A stretch of 64,000 bases of DNA from Planctomycetota bacterium. GTDB taxonomy: Bacteria > Planctomycetota > Planctomycetia > Pirellulales > Pirellulaceae. The notes under the pieces are model-generated. The model saw only the letters and a program-made list of their open reading frames with translations. It had not been told where the DNA came from and searched no databases. Positions within the stretch are counted from its first letter, which is position 1, and every line of letters starts with the position of its first letter. A program made the translations under genes and the position numbers. The stretch lies in NCBI GenBank assembly GCA_963204915.1, contig CAUJHS010000063.1, positions 1 to 64,000 of the forward strand, written 5' to 3'. Positions 37,585-46,319 of the stretch are shown piece by piece.

Positions 37585-39594
37585 GTACATCAGATCAACG
37601 CCCGCGAAGACCGAGAGCGGCTGCGTTTGAAATCCTGTGATTTCTTCGTAATCTTCGTCAAAGAGGTTTTCGACCCGGCACAGCACGCGTACGTCGTCAA
37701 AGACGTCGACATGCCCGGACAGGTTGAACACCACGTAATCCTGCAAGATGACGGAGCCATCGCGCGAATCGGTTCGATCGCCGACGAAAATTCCATCCAG
37801 ATTTACCAGCGCGCGATCGTTCCAAAGTCGGCGGCCCAAGCCGAGGCTCCCCTTGTTCGGCGGACGACGGACCAACAATTCGCCCGTTTCGCCGTCGAGA
37901 CTATCCGTTCGCGTGTACGAGGCGTTGAGCACCGTCACGTCGGTGATGCTCCAGCGCCCGGTCAACTCAACGCCATGTGAGCGCGCCGTACCGATGTTCT
38001 GCAATGTAAACGTGGCGAGGTCGAACAAGATCAAGTTGCGGAAATCGTTACGGTAGTACGTGGCGTCCACCACGAGCCGGCCGTCCAGGAATGTTTGCTC
38101 TAGGCCGTAGTCCCAACCTTTGCTTTCTTCCGGGAGCAAATTCGGGTTGCCAAACGCGAACAGATTCTCGGCCAATGCGGGGGCGCGAAAGCCCGTGCCG
38201 AGGCTGGCGTGCAGTCGAGAGCCCGTTTCCGGCAAGAGGAATGCTCCGGCGAAACGGTACGTTTGCGCCGGTCCTGCGGCGCTGTGATCGTCCCAGCGAT
38301 AACCGGCCGTGAGGAACACGCGCTCCAGCACGTTGAACTGGTTTTGCACCCACAAGCCCGCATCGTTCTGGGCGGCGCTGTCGTTGCCAAACGGACTGAA
38401 CGACTCGGCGTTCTCGTCCAAATAATCGGCCCCCACGCTGAAGGTGTTGTTGTCCGCCACGAGCACATCGGCCAAGTATTCGAACTTGCGCGTTTCGCCC
38501 TGGAAGTCGAAGGGCACAGCGTCGTCGGTGTCGTCGCGGTCGTGCTTCGCCAGGTTGAACGCGACCCGATGCTCGATCGCGCCCTCCAGCGTGCTGCGCC
38601 GCGCTTGGACTCTTTGAAAGAACTGCTCGGTTTGATTCAAGCGGAAGGGATCATCCGTCGGCGGCGAACCGAGTGCGAACGAGGCGTCGTCAATTTCCGC
38701 GCTTGCGTCGATCCAGCGGAAGATGTAATCCACGTCGAACGCGTCGGTGGGCGTCCAGCCAAAGCGGCCCGAGACGGTCCCTTGCTCGAACCCGTCGGCC
38801 TCGACGCCTCCCACGCGCGGCGAGGCGGCCGAGAATCCGTCGGTTTGAAACCAACTTCCCGCTACGGAGTAGTTGTAAACATCGGTCCCGCCGCTGACAC
38901 GCGCGCCTTCCTGGTGCGTACCAAAGCTGCCGCCCATGAGTCGAGCGCGCACGGAGAGAGGACCTTCGCCGCGCGCCGTAATAATGTTAATCACGCCGCC
39001 AATCGCATTTGAGCCGTACAGCAAACTTTGCGGGCCTCGCAGCACTTCAATCCGTTCAATGTTGTCGACACTGAGTGTGGAGAAGTCAAACAACCGGCTA
39101 GGATTGCTCGGATCATTCAGCGGCAAACCATCCAGCAACACCAGCGTGTGATTCGAGTTGGCGCCGCGCATGAATACGGAAGAAGCGCCTCCCGGGGGGC
39201 CGGTCCGCACAACGTCAACGCCTGGAACGCCGCGCAGGGCTTCTCCGACGGTGCGCACGCCGCTTTGACGAAGTTGCTCTCCCGTGATTACGCTAATGGC
39301 GGCGCCGGTCTGACTGGCCGGCTGCTCGGCGCGCGTGGGAGTGACCACCGTTTGCACTTCACCGGGAAAAGCGCCGCCTTGGCCGGAGCCGCCGGTCGCC
39401 TCAACCTGCGGCGTTGCGGCGCCTTGGCTGGGTTGCCCCACGACGGTTTGCGGCGGCAACGTGGGGACCTCCGCTTCCGTTTCTGTTTCCGCAGGCGGCT
39501 CCGGCGGCTCCAGCGCCGGCTCTTGCCCCGCCAGGGATAACGTCCAACTAAGTGAAAACACCAGCGCGCAAGCGCACCGAATACCACAAGTCAT
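37582..39594 (-). CDS. btuB: TonB-dependent outer-membrane receptor, BtuB-like (cobalamin)
   Basis: The 670-residue outer-membrane receptor has a signal peptide (1 to about 23), a glutamate- and proline-rich linker to about residue 85, a plug domain (about 85-215: ISVITGEQLRQSGVRTVGEA, FMRGANSNHTLVLLDGLPLN, IERIEVLRGPQSLLYGSNAI), and a 22-strand barrel ending in Tyr. B12 specificity is inferred from the cobalamin riboswitch directly upstream and BtuB-like plug features. AGGAG lies 6 bases before the ATG. The stop codon TAG lies inside the MITE terminal repeat, so the present 3' end was shaped by the insertion. Confidence 0.9.
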   Translation of the reverse strand: MTCGIRCACALVFSLSWTLSLAGQEPALEPPEPPAETETEAEVPTLPPQTVVGQPSQGAATPQVEATGGSGQGGAFPGEVQTVVTPTRAEQPASQTGAAISVITGEQLRQSGVRTVGEALRGVPGVDVVRTGPPGGASSVFMRGANSNHTLVLLDGLPLNDPSNPSRLFDFSTLSVDNIERIEVLRGPQSLLYGSNAIGGVINIITARGEGPLSVRARLMGGSFGTHQEGARVSGGTDVYNYSVAGSWFQTDGFSAASPRVGGVEADGFEQGTVSGRFGWTPTDAFDVDYIFRWIDASAEIDDASFALGSPPTDDPFRLNQTEQFFQRVQARRSTLEGAIEHRVAFNLAKHDRDDTDDAVPFDFQGETRKFEYLADVLVADNNTFSVGADYLDENAESFSPFGNDSAAQNDAGLWVQNQFNVLERVFLTAGYRWDDHSAAGPAQTYRFAGAFLLPETGSRLHASLGTGFRAPALAENLFAFGNPNLLPEESKGWDYGLEQTFLDGRLVVDATYYRNDFRNLILFDLATFTLQNIGTARSHGVELTGRWSITDVTVLNASYTRTDSLDGETGELLVRRPPNKGSLGLGRRLWNDRALVNLDGIFVGDRTDSRDGSVILQDYVVFNLSGHVDVFDDVRVLCRVENLFDEDYEEITGFQTQPLSVFAGVDLMY

Positions 39595-39599
39595 GGCGG

Positions 39600-39622
39600 C
39601 TCCTTTCCTGCCCTCGCAGGAA
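39600..39622 (-). promoter_or_regulatory. Hairpin abutting the btuB ribosome binding site
   Basis: In the mRNA sense, TTCCTGC and GCAGGAA form a perfect 7-bp stem with a GAGG loop (39605-39622), directly before the AAGGAG Shine-Dalgarno. This is a plausible expression platform through which the riboswitch changes access to the start site. Confidence 0.5.
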
Positions 39623-39638
39623 GTGGAAGGGTTGGTCC

Positions 39639-39772
39639 CGGAGTGCGGTATCCTGACTCGGGTTCTTTCGCGGGCCGCCCTTCCCAGTGCCTAGCACCAG
39701 TGGCTTGCGGCCGTTGTCCCCCTTACAGTCGCGGGGCGGTGGGAGATTTTCACTCCGCTTCCCTGCCCTCCG
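39639..39772 (-). promoter_or_regulatory. Cobalamin riboswitch
   Basis: Read on the minus strand, the leader carries the hallmark pieces in order: P1 arm CGGAG, GGGAAGCGGAGTGAAAATC, GCGACTGTAA, GCCACTG (complement of 39698-39704), CTGGGAAGG, and the B12 box AGTCAGGATACC (complement of 39647-39658), closing with CTCCG that pairs with the first arm. Adenosyl- or related cobalamin binding normally reduces expression of the downstream gene, here btuB, which starts 45 bases later. Confidence 0.92.
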
Positions 39773-40071
39773 AGAATCGTGATGGGAGAATGACGAATAC
39801 GTCTTTCCCAATTTTTCGGAATGACCGCTTCCTGCCAATGACTCGAATTGCACCAGATTGTGCGACGAAACCGATCTTTCGGCCCCATGCTCGGCAAGCT
39901 GTACCATTTGGCCAAGCAAATCCGCGCGCATTTCTCGCGGTCCCCACGTCGCATGGTTCGCCGCTCCCCGGGGCGGGGCGCGGCGTCGCACACGATCATG
40001 GAGGAGGGAGAGTCATCCCTCGCCAGAAAGAGGCGAAAAGCCGCGCGCGGCGGATGGGTTGGCGGAACTCC
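39773..40071. other. Upstream region of the btuB leader
   Basis: This region of about 300 bases lies between the end of the coiled-coil gene and the riboswitch. It must contain the btuB promoter. I see a weak candidate, TTGGCA-N17-AAAATT on the minus strand, but nothing convincing, and no gene. Confidence 0.35.
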
Positions 40072-43000
40072 CTACTCTTCAAAATACCGCCGCAGAAGTT
40101 CTTCGTATCCGCGCGGCGGACTGCGACGCACTTTGCTTTGCATAGCGTTGCGCAAGTTCGGCGGAAGTTTGGCGAACCAGGGATCTTCCGCAAACCGGCG
40201 CGCCGCGGCAGCGGAATCATCCTGCGAGTCGCCCGCTCGGCTATCGGCCTTGGCGGCTGTTGCCAGCGCGAGTTTCCCCTCGGGAGATTCCTGGTTTTCG
40301 GTCGGGCCGCCCGCTTTGGCCGCTCCTCCCACATTCGCTGTGCTCGACGGAGCGCCCGCGGTCGGCGATGGCGCGGGCTGACCCCCTTGAGAGGCGGCTT
40401 GCGCGCTCGCAGCCGGTGTTTTGGCGGCGCCTTCCGCGCTGGATCCCGGCGAAGTCGGTTGCCCCATCGCTTGCGCTAAAGCTTGGGCCGCTTGCGATAA
40501 GGCATCAGGACCTGCAATCTGCTGCGCCGTAACGCCAGGCGATTGCGGCACAAAGCCAGTTCCCATGGCTGCCGGATTGGCTTGGCCTGAACCTTGTCCC
40601 GCCAGGTCGCCTGGTGCTTGCGATGCACCTGGCGGCGCAGGTTGCTTTTGACCCGAGGCGTTCGGTTGCCCTTCGGCAGCAGGCGCCTGACCGGCCGATT
40701 TGGAAGGCTCAGCACCCGAGGGCACCGCCTCCGGCAGGGGAAGCGGAACCAGCCCGGCAAGTAACGAAGCGGCCTCCAGTCCTTCACGAATGGGTTGGTT
40801 CGCCACTTGCTCTTGTCCCGAGACCGCCGCCGCGCCTTCGCCGGTCGCCTCCATGGCCTGAGCAAACTGCTGCGAGGCCCTGGCTAACGCGTCGGCCGCG
40901 GCCATTTGCTCGGGGCTGAACGGAGGTTGGCCGGCGGGTTGGTTTGGCGTCGGCTGGGGCATTTCGCCAAGCGCGGCAGCGTTTTGCGCGATTGCGTCAC
41001 GCGCTTGTTCCTGGGAGCCTAACAAGCCGGTGAGCGCTTCCGCGATTTGTTGATCTCGATTGATTTGCTCTTGCCGGGCCGCTAGGCTTGCGGTGGCCCG
41101 TTCCAAGTTACGAATCATTTCGGATTGCGCCTTCCCGGCCTGCCGCGCCGTGGGCTGCGCCGCTGCATGGGAAGGCGGCGAAGCTTGTTGCGCTTGTTGC
41201 AAGGCCGCGGCCGCAGAAGGATCGACCCGCGCTGCCCGATCGGCTAACTCGCCGGCTTGCATTCCTTGTTGTGTTAGTTGTTGGCCGGTCTTTTCGGCAA
41301 GCATTTGTGCGGCTTTTTGCAGTTCCTCATCGGCATTCGCCAGGGCATCTTGCGTTCCCTGTTGCGCCTTGCCCGCGGTTTGCGCGTCACCGGTTTCGAG
41401 CGCTTGGGCGGCTTGAGCCGATTGTTCGCCAGCTTCGGCCAGAGGCTTTTCGGCGTCGGGCGCCGCCTGATTGGCGATTTGGCGTGCTTCGGCGATTGCC
41501 TTTCCAGCCTCGTTTTGAGCCGCTGCGTCGCGTTCTCCTGCGGGTTCCGCTTGGGCCCGAGACACGGCCTCTTGGGCGCCCGCCATGGCTTCATTCAGCG
41601 CCGTCGCCGTCGCCTTGCGCGCCGCTTCCGCCTTGGACGGATTACCGCCAAGCGTTTCTTTCGCGGCTTGCGCGGCGTTCTGGGCTGCCTGCTTCAGCTT
41701 CTCCGCGACGTCGCCTTGCGAGTTTTCGCCAAGAGCGGCCATTTGCTCAGCCGCCTTTTGCTGCATCAGGGCGGCGTCGAGGGGCGAAGTCGCCTTCCCT
41801 GCCGCAACCTCTTGCGCGGCGACATCAGCCGCCGCCTGGAGTTCTTGCGCCATGGCCAGTTCGCGTGCAAGCTGCATCGCGTCGGCGGCTTCCGGTCGTC
41901 CTGCTGCCCGCGCTTGCGCAATTTGTGCATCTTGAACTTTCTCGCGGGCGGCTTCGAGTTCCGCCAGGGGTTCCGCGGCGGCGGCGCGGTTTTGTTGCGC
42001 GAGCGCGTCGTTCACCGCGTTGGCCACTTGGGAAACTTGCTGAAGTTGTTCGCCCGCCAACGCGGCCAACTCTTGAGCCGTTTGTTTGGCTTCCTTCCGC
42101 AAAGACGAAGCGGCCTTTTCCAGCGTTTCAGCCGCCTGACCGGCTTGCCGCGCGGCTTCACCTGCTGGCGACTTCGACGGTTCGCCGGGGTTTTGCGCGG
42201 CGGCCGCTAGTTGTTCGCTGGCCCGTTTGAGCGGGTCGACCGCGGCCGACAGTTCCTGCGCCGCTTGGGGCGCCGTGTTCTTGACGCCTTCTTGGATCTT
42301 TTGCGCAGTCTCTCGGGCGACTTCATGTTCCGCGAGCATGGCGGCCGCGTCTTGTTGCGCAAGGCCGTTATCTTTGGCGGCCTGAGAGGCTTGTTCGGCA
42401 ATGCGACGTTCGGCCGCGGCGGCTCGTTCCAGCGCTTCGGCCGCGCGCGCCAACTCACCCACTTCAACCGCTTTTTGGCGGCGTTGCGTGTCGGCCAATT
42501 CGGCTTCGACTTGGGCGAGGGCCCGCTCGACGGCGTTTTCGGCCTGTTGGGCGGCTTCCTGACGCTTGGAGGCTGCTTCGGGTGAAGCATCGGCCAAGGC
42601 CTGGTCGGCGCTGGCCGCCGCCTCTTGGGCGTCCTGAATGGGGGCTTTCACGACCGACGGCAAATCTTCCGACCCGGCAAGACTTTTCAGTTTTTCGGCC
42701 ACTTCGGCTTCTTGCTGTTTCGCTTCCGCGGGTTGATCCTTCGCATTTTGCGTGGCTTGTTCTTGCGTTTTCGCGATCTGCTCCAGTTGTTGTTTGGTAT
42801 CGGCAAGCTTTTGCACATCGGCGGCAAGTTCGTCGGCGCTGCGGTCCGACGTTTCCCGCGAGATCACGTTTTGCAGTTGTTGTTCAATTTCTGCCAAGGC
42901 GCCAATCACTTGGGTTTGTTCGGCGACGGCCTCCTCTTGCCGGTTTTCAAACAAATCGGCCGAAGCTTCAAACGCCGCCGCCTTGGCTTGCTCCAAAAGC

Positions 43001-43971
43001 GGCGAGGCGGTGGGGAATTCATCGAGCACGGGCGCCAATTGATCCAGCTCTTTTTGCAGTTGCGCTTGCCGGTCGACCAGTTCACGAAGCTGATCTTCTT
43101 TGAGATCCTTCGCTTGTGTTTCCGCACGGAGCGCTTCCTGCTTTTCGAGCATCTCGCGTATGAGTTTGAGCGCCTCTTCGCGATCGCTGCTGATGAGTCC
43201 TTGCGTTTCTTCGATTTTCTCCAGCAAGGCGCGCAGCCCCTTGATCACGGCAAACTGACTTTCCGCTGCGTCGGGAAACTCAGCCGTTGCAAGACGTTCT
43301 TCGGCCTCGTCCAGCTCCTCACCTACCTGGCCGGTCTTCAGAATTCGCAGGCCTTCCGACGCGCCGGCTCCGACCTTGCCGCCCCAGTCGGTCATGTCGC
43401 GCAGCATGGCGACCAATTGAAAAAACATTTCTTTGACGAACTTTTGCTCTTTGATGACGGCCAGTGCTTGCACCTCGCGCTCGTCCTGGGGAAGCGAAGG
43501 CAGGTTTTTCGTTTCGCCGTAGGCCTTTTGTTCAAACTCGATCATGCGGCGCACATGCGCGGCGACTTCCGCAATTTGGAGACGTTTCAGGAGTTTTTGC
43601 CGCTCGGCCAACAGCGTGAGCATGATGTCGCGCACGCGATCTTGGGCCGCCTGAAATTTGGCGGAACGCTGGTCCTCCGGTCCGGTTTGCGCTTCAACCA
43701 AGAGTTGGACCACTTCATCCATGTCCGCGCGGACCAGTTCATCCAAGCTGCCGCGCATGCTTTCGATTTCACGATAGACCGCCTGCTGCCGCAGGCCGTT
43801 TTCCTCCAATTGGCGAAGCTGAATATCCAAAATGCGCGAAACCAACTGGCGCGTAATCGACCGGGCCTTTTCCTGCGCTTGTTGCTGACGGCGCAGCGCG
43901 GCGCTATCGGCGGCCATCGTCCATGAGGCGGTCAGCAAGAGAACCCACAGCGCCAGCCAAATCCTGTTCAT
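40072..43971 (-). CDS. Giant secreted alanine/glutamine/glutamate-rich coiled-coil protein
   Basis: The 1299-residue product has a clear signal peptide (MNRIWLALWVLLLTASWTMA). Residues about 22-330 are ordinary helical sequence (LLAERQKLLKRLQIAEVAAH, EALKLIREMLEKQEALRAE). From about 330 to 970 it is a very long alanine-, glutamine- and glutamate-rich heptad-like region. The last 330 residues are proline-, glycine- and alanine-rich and low in complexity, ending in a short basic block (RRSPPRGYEELLRRYFEE). I recognise no catalytic domain. The architecture suggests an extended periplasmic or cell-surface structural fibre, by inference only. GGGAG lies 8 bases before the ATG at 43969-43971. A TATAAT-containing promoter lies upstream on the same strand. 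It stands alone. Confidence 0.82.
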   Translation of the reverse strand: MNRIWLALWVLLLTASWTMAADSAALRRQQQAQEKARSITRQLVSRILDIQLRQLEENGLRQQAVYREIESMRGSLDELVRADMDEVVQLLVEAQTGPEDQRSAKFQAAQDRVRDIMLTLLAERQKLLKRLQIAEVAAHVRRMIEFEQKAYGETKNLPSLPQDEREVQALAVIKEQKFVKEMFFQLVAMLRDMTDWGGKVGAGASEGLRILKTGQVGEELDEAEERLATAEFPDAAESQFAVIKGLRALLEKIEETQGLISSDREEALKLIREMLEKQEALRAETQAKDLKEDQLRELVDRQAQLQKELDQLAPVLDEFPTASPLLEQAKAAAFEASADLFENRQEEAVAEQTQVIGALAEIEQQLQNVISRETSDRSADELAADVQKLADTKQQLEQIAKTQEQATQNAKDQPAEAKQQEAEVAEKLKSLAGSEDLPSVVKAPIQDAQEAAASADQALADASPEAASKRQEAAQQAENAVERALAQVEAELADTQRRQKAVEVGELARAAEALERAAAAERRIAEQASQAAKDNGLAQQDAAAMLAEHEVARETAQKIQEGVKNTAPQAAQELSAAVDPLKRASEQLAAAAQNPGEPSKSPAGEAARQAGQAAETLEKAASSLRKEAKQTAQELAALAGEQLQQVSQVANAVNDALAQQNRAAAAEPLAELEAAREKVQDAQIAQARAAGRPEAADAMQLARELAMAQELQAAADVAAQEVAAGKATSPLDAALMQQKAAEQMAALGENSQGDVAEKLKQAAQNAAQAAKETLGGNPSKAEAARKATATALNEAMAGAQEAVSRAQAEPAGERDAAAQNEAGKAIAEARQIANQAAPDAEKPLAEAGEQSAQAAQALETGDAQTAGKAQQGTQDALANADEELQKAAQMLAEKTGQQLTQQGMQAGELADRAARVDPSAAAALQQAQQASPPSHAAAQPTARQAGKAQSEMIRNLERATASLAARQEQINRDQQIAEALTGLLGSQEQARDAIAQNAAALGEMPQPTPNQPAGQPPFSPEQMAAADALARASQQFAQAMEATGEGAAAVSGQEQVANQPIREGLEAASLLAGLVPLPLPEAVPSGAEPSKSAGQAPAAEGQPNASGQKQPAPPGASQAPGDLAGQGSGQANPAAMGTGFVPQSPGVTAQQIAGPDALSQAAQALAQAMGQPTSPGSSAEGAAKTPAASAQAASQGGQPAPSPTAGAPSSTANVGGAAKAGGPTENQESPEGKLALATAAKADSRAGDSQDDSAAAARRFAEDPWFAKLPPNLRNAMQSKVRRSPPRGYEELLRRYFEE

Positions 43972-44113
43972 CGCATTTCTCCCGAAGCAGGGGGGACAAG
44001 TCGACGGCAACGCATCCGAGGTGGATTATATCGGATTGGCCGGCGAGCGGAGAGCCGCAATCAAGGAACTTGCGGCAAGAAGAGGGAGCGGCGGACGATA
44101 ACGCCACATAATC

Positions 44114-44141
44114 ATTATACTCGCACAAATGTACAGATCAA
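44114..44141 (-). promoter_or_regulatory. Sigma-70-type promoter for the coiled-coil gene
   Basis: On the minus strand TTGATC (complement of 44136-44141), a 16-base spacer and a perfect TATAAT (complement of 44114-44119) predict transcription from about 44107 toward the gene starting at 43971. A second TATAAT nearer the gene (44025-44030) lacks a good -35. Confidence 0.5.
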
Positions 44142-44349
44142 TAGTTCGTTTCGAATTATGTGTAAAGTAAAAATAACTTACGACAAAACAAATTTCATCG
44201 CTCGCACGTAAGTACGGCTCCAATCTTGCTTTGCGGTGCGGCTATGCTTGGGGCTTGCGCCGTAAGTCAAGCAAAAAAATAGTTGCGTCATGCGGAATCC
44301 TGGATATAACCGCGGCAGGGTGCAGTTCCCACGTTGCTCGACGAACCAT

Positions 44350-44398
44350 AAAAGCCGACGCTACCCGACTGACCGACGCGACGGCTTTTGCCTACAAT
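44350..44398 (+). promoter_or_regulatory. lipB promoter overlapping an inverted repeat
   Basis: CTGACC (44369-44374), an 18-base spacer and TACAAT (44393-44398) lie immediately before the lipB ATG at 44405, so the mRNA may be nearly leaderless. 12-base inverted arms with one mismatch (44350-44361 and 44378-44389, around AAAAGCCG/CGGCTTTT) flank and overlap the promoter, as an operator would. Confidence 0.4.
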
Positions 44399-44404
44399 AA
44401 AGCC

Positions 44405-45190
44405 ATGCCTTCCCCTTTATGCAATGCCGCAGACCTGTCGCCCACGGCCGACTTCCACTTGCTAGGGCAAGTGGAATGGGATGACTGTTTGGCCCTGCAA
44501 CGGCGGTTGGTGTATGAAGCGAGCGGCCGTTCGGAACGCCGACTCACGGTGCTGTTGTGTGAGCATCCGGAATTGATCACCGTGGGCCGGGCCGGGTCGC
44601 GGGGCGATATTCGACTTTCGCCCGACGCGCTGCGGGAACGCCGTTTGGACGTCCGGTGGCTCGGCCGAGGCGGGGGGTGCATTGTCCACGGACCGGGGCA
44701 GCTCGCGATTTATCCCGTCGTTCCCTTGAATCATATGCATTGGACCGTGGGCGAATACTTGCGTCGGTTGCAACACGGTTTGATGGCGGCTGTGACCGAA
44801 CTGCACGTGGCGACGCAGACGCGTCCTGGCCGCTTCGGCGTGTGGGGACGCACCGGGCAACTCGCGGCGGTGGGGGTGGCGGTACAACACGACGTGGCCT
44901 GGCAGGGCGCCTTTCTGAATGTCAATCCGACCAGTCGCGCCGTGGGCTATGTGGAAACCTATCCCGCACGTTGGGCGAAACGTCCCGGAAACGGCGCTCC
45001 CGAAAAAAGCGAAATGAGTTCCCTCTTAGCCGAATGCGGCCGACCGATTAAAATGCCTCGGGTGAGGACCGCACTGATCGCCGCACTCGCCGCGGCTTGG
45101 GGCTGCGAGCGGTATCACCTCTTAACGGGGCATCCTTGGCTAACTCCTGTCCGCGAGCAACATCGTGAATCCTCGGCCCGCGCGTCTTGA
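44405..45190 (+). CDS. lipB: LipB-like octanoyltransferase homolog with altered active site
   Basis: The 261-residue product is a LipB-fold protein. LipB normally moves octanoate from acyl carrier protein to lipoyl domains using a Lys and a Cys in NPCG. The substrate loop RGGGCIVHGPGQLAIYP (His95) is well kept. However, the position of the catalytic Lys (E. coli KKICSLGL) reads GQLAAVGV with Gln152, and the NPCG cysteine has no counterpart (FLNVNPTSRAVGYVETYP). An unusual Cys92 sits three residues before His95. It overlaps lipA by 26 bases, so a lipoylation role remains likely. It may be an inactive partner or a variant with relocated chemistry. Confidence 0.8.
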   Translation: MPSPLCNAADLSPTADFHLLGQVEWDDCLALQRRLVYEASGRSERRLTVLLCEHPELITVGRAGSRGDIRLSPDALRERRLDVRWLGRGGGCIVHGPGQLAIYPVVPLNHMHWTVGEYLRRLQHGLMAAVTELHVATQTRPGRFGVWGRTGQLAAVGVAVQHDVAWQGAFLNVNPTSRAVGYVETYPARWAKRPGNGAPEKSEMSSLLAECGRPIKMPRVRTALIAALAAAWGCERYHLLTGHPWLTPVREQHRESSARAS

Positions 45191-46121
45191 ACTTCCGGTC
45201 ATTTCATCTCCTGGGTCTTCCTGTTCTTCGGGCGGGTTAGGTTGCGCGACGCGTAGCACACCGCGCTCCGCCGAGCAGTTGCCGCGTTGGTTGAAGCGGC
45301 AAATTCCCAAAGGAAACGCGAATCACTTTACGTCGCGTCTGCTGGAAGAATTGCGGTTGGAAACGGTGTGCGACAACGCGAAGTGCCCCAATCGGATGGA
45401 GTGCTACTCCCAAAAGACCGCCACCTTCATGATCTTGGGGAATATTTGCACGCGGCCGTGCGGATTTTGCTCCGTGGAGCGGGGCCGACCGGCGCCGCCC
45501 GAGGCGGACGAACCGCAACGACTGGCGGAAGCAGCGCATCGCCTCGGTTTAGAGCACGTGGTAATTACGTCCGTCACACGTGATGACCTGCCCGACGGCG
45601 GCGCCGAACATTACTACCAATGCGTTACCGCCGTGCGCGAACGAACCGGCGCGACGATCGAAGTGCTCACGCCCGATTTTGTCGAACAACCGCATGCGTT
45701 GAACCGAGTCATTCAAGCGGCGCCCGAGGTGTTCAACCACAACACGGAAACGGTGCCGCGGTTGTATCGGGAAGTGCGCGGGCCGAAGTCGAATTATCGC
45801 TGGACGCTCGACTTGCTGCGGCGCATCAAACAGCGCAATCCAGCCATCAAGACCAAAAGCGGGCTCATGCTGGGTTTGGGCGAGACGTACGAAGAAGTGT
45901 TTGACGTGCTGTCCGACCTGCGCGACGTCGATTGCGACTTCCTCACGCTGGGCCAATACTTGCGCCCCGGCGACGGCTACCTTCCCGCCAAACGGTATTT
46001 GACGCCCGACGAATTTGAGTTCCTCGGTCGAACGGCCAAGAATATGGGCTTCAAGAAAGTGGCCAGCGGGCCGTTTGTGCGCTCCAGCTACCACGCCCGC
46101 GAAATGGCCGAGTTGTACTAA
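45165..46121 (+). CDS. lipA: Lipoyl synthase (radical SAM)
   Basis: The 318-residue enzyme inserts two sulfurs into protein-bound octanoyl chains. Both 4Fe-4S sites are complete: the auxiliary cluster at Cys69, Cys74 and Cys80 (CDNAKCPNRMEC), and the radical SAM site at Cys95, Cys99 and Cys102 (CTRPCGFC). The C-terminal RSSY ligand motif to the auxiliary cluster is at 306-309. It starts with GTG at 45165 inside lipB, giving a longer, poorly conserved N-terminus of about 40 residues; a later start cannot be excluded. Cotranscribed with lipB. Confidence 0.95.
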   Translation: MNPRPARLELPVISSPGSSCSSGGLGCATRSTPRSAEQLPRWLKRQIPKGNANHFTSRLLEELRLETVCDNAKCPNRMECYSQKTATFMILGNICTRPCGFCSVERGRPAPPEADEPQRLAEAAHRLGLEHVVITSVTRDDLPDGGAEHYYQCVTAVRERTGATIEVLTPDFVEQPHALNRVIQAAPEVFNHNTETVPRLYREVRGPKSNYRWTLDLLRRIKQRNPAIKTKSGLMLGLGETYEEVFDVLSDLRDVDCDFLTLGQYLRPGDGYLPAKRYLTPDEFEFLGRTAKNMGFKKVASGPFVRSSYHAREMAELY

Positions 46122-46319
46122 TCACCCGATCGGCCACGGGAAACGCCCTTTCGCGTGTGCAGCATCTGCGTGAATCGGCTCCCAGGCCGGACGAGCATGA
46201 CCACCTTCGATGTGGTCGCGCCGGTCCGATCAACCTGTGTCGTTTCCAATGGTTGACGCGTTGCCTGCGCTGTGCCATGCTCGCGGCTGATCAAGTCGTT
46301 CCATGGTGAAAGATGCGGC

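Larger units (their letters stand above)
43972..44404. other. Divergent promoter region with AT-rich island
   Basis: This 433-base spacer lies between the coiled-coil gene and lipB. Roughly 44105-44205 is strikingly AT-rich for this genome. It contains minus-strand TATAAT boxes at 44114-44119 and 44025-44030 and a plus-strand promoter just before lipB. No gene is seen. Confidence 0.5.

Noticed and set aside
38209-39012. A 267-codon plus-strand frame antisense to btuB
   Set aside because: Shadow of a GC-rich barrel-coding gene; no start signal or family.
41088-43926. Long plus-strand frames (380 and 433 codons) antisense to the coiled-coil gene
   Set aside because: They mirror the alanine/glutamine-rich codons of the real gene and show arginine-, leucine- and phenylalanine-rich shadow composition without ribosome binding sites.
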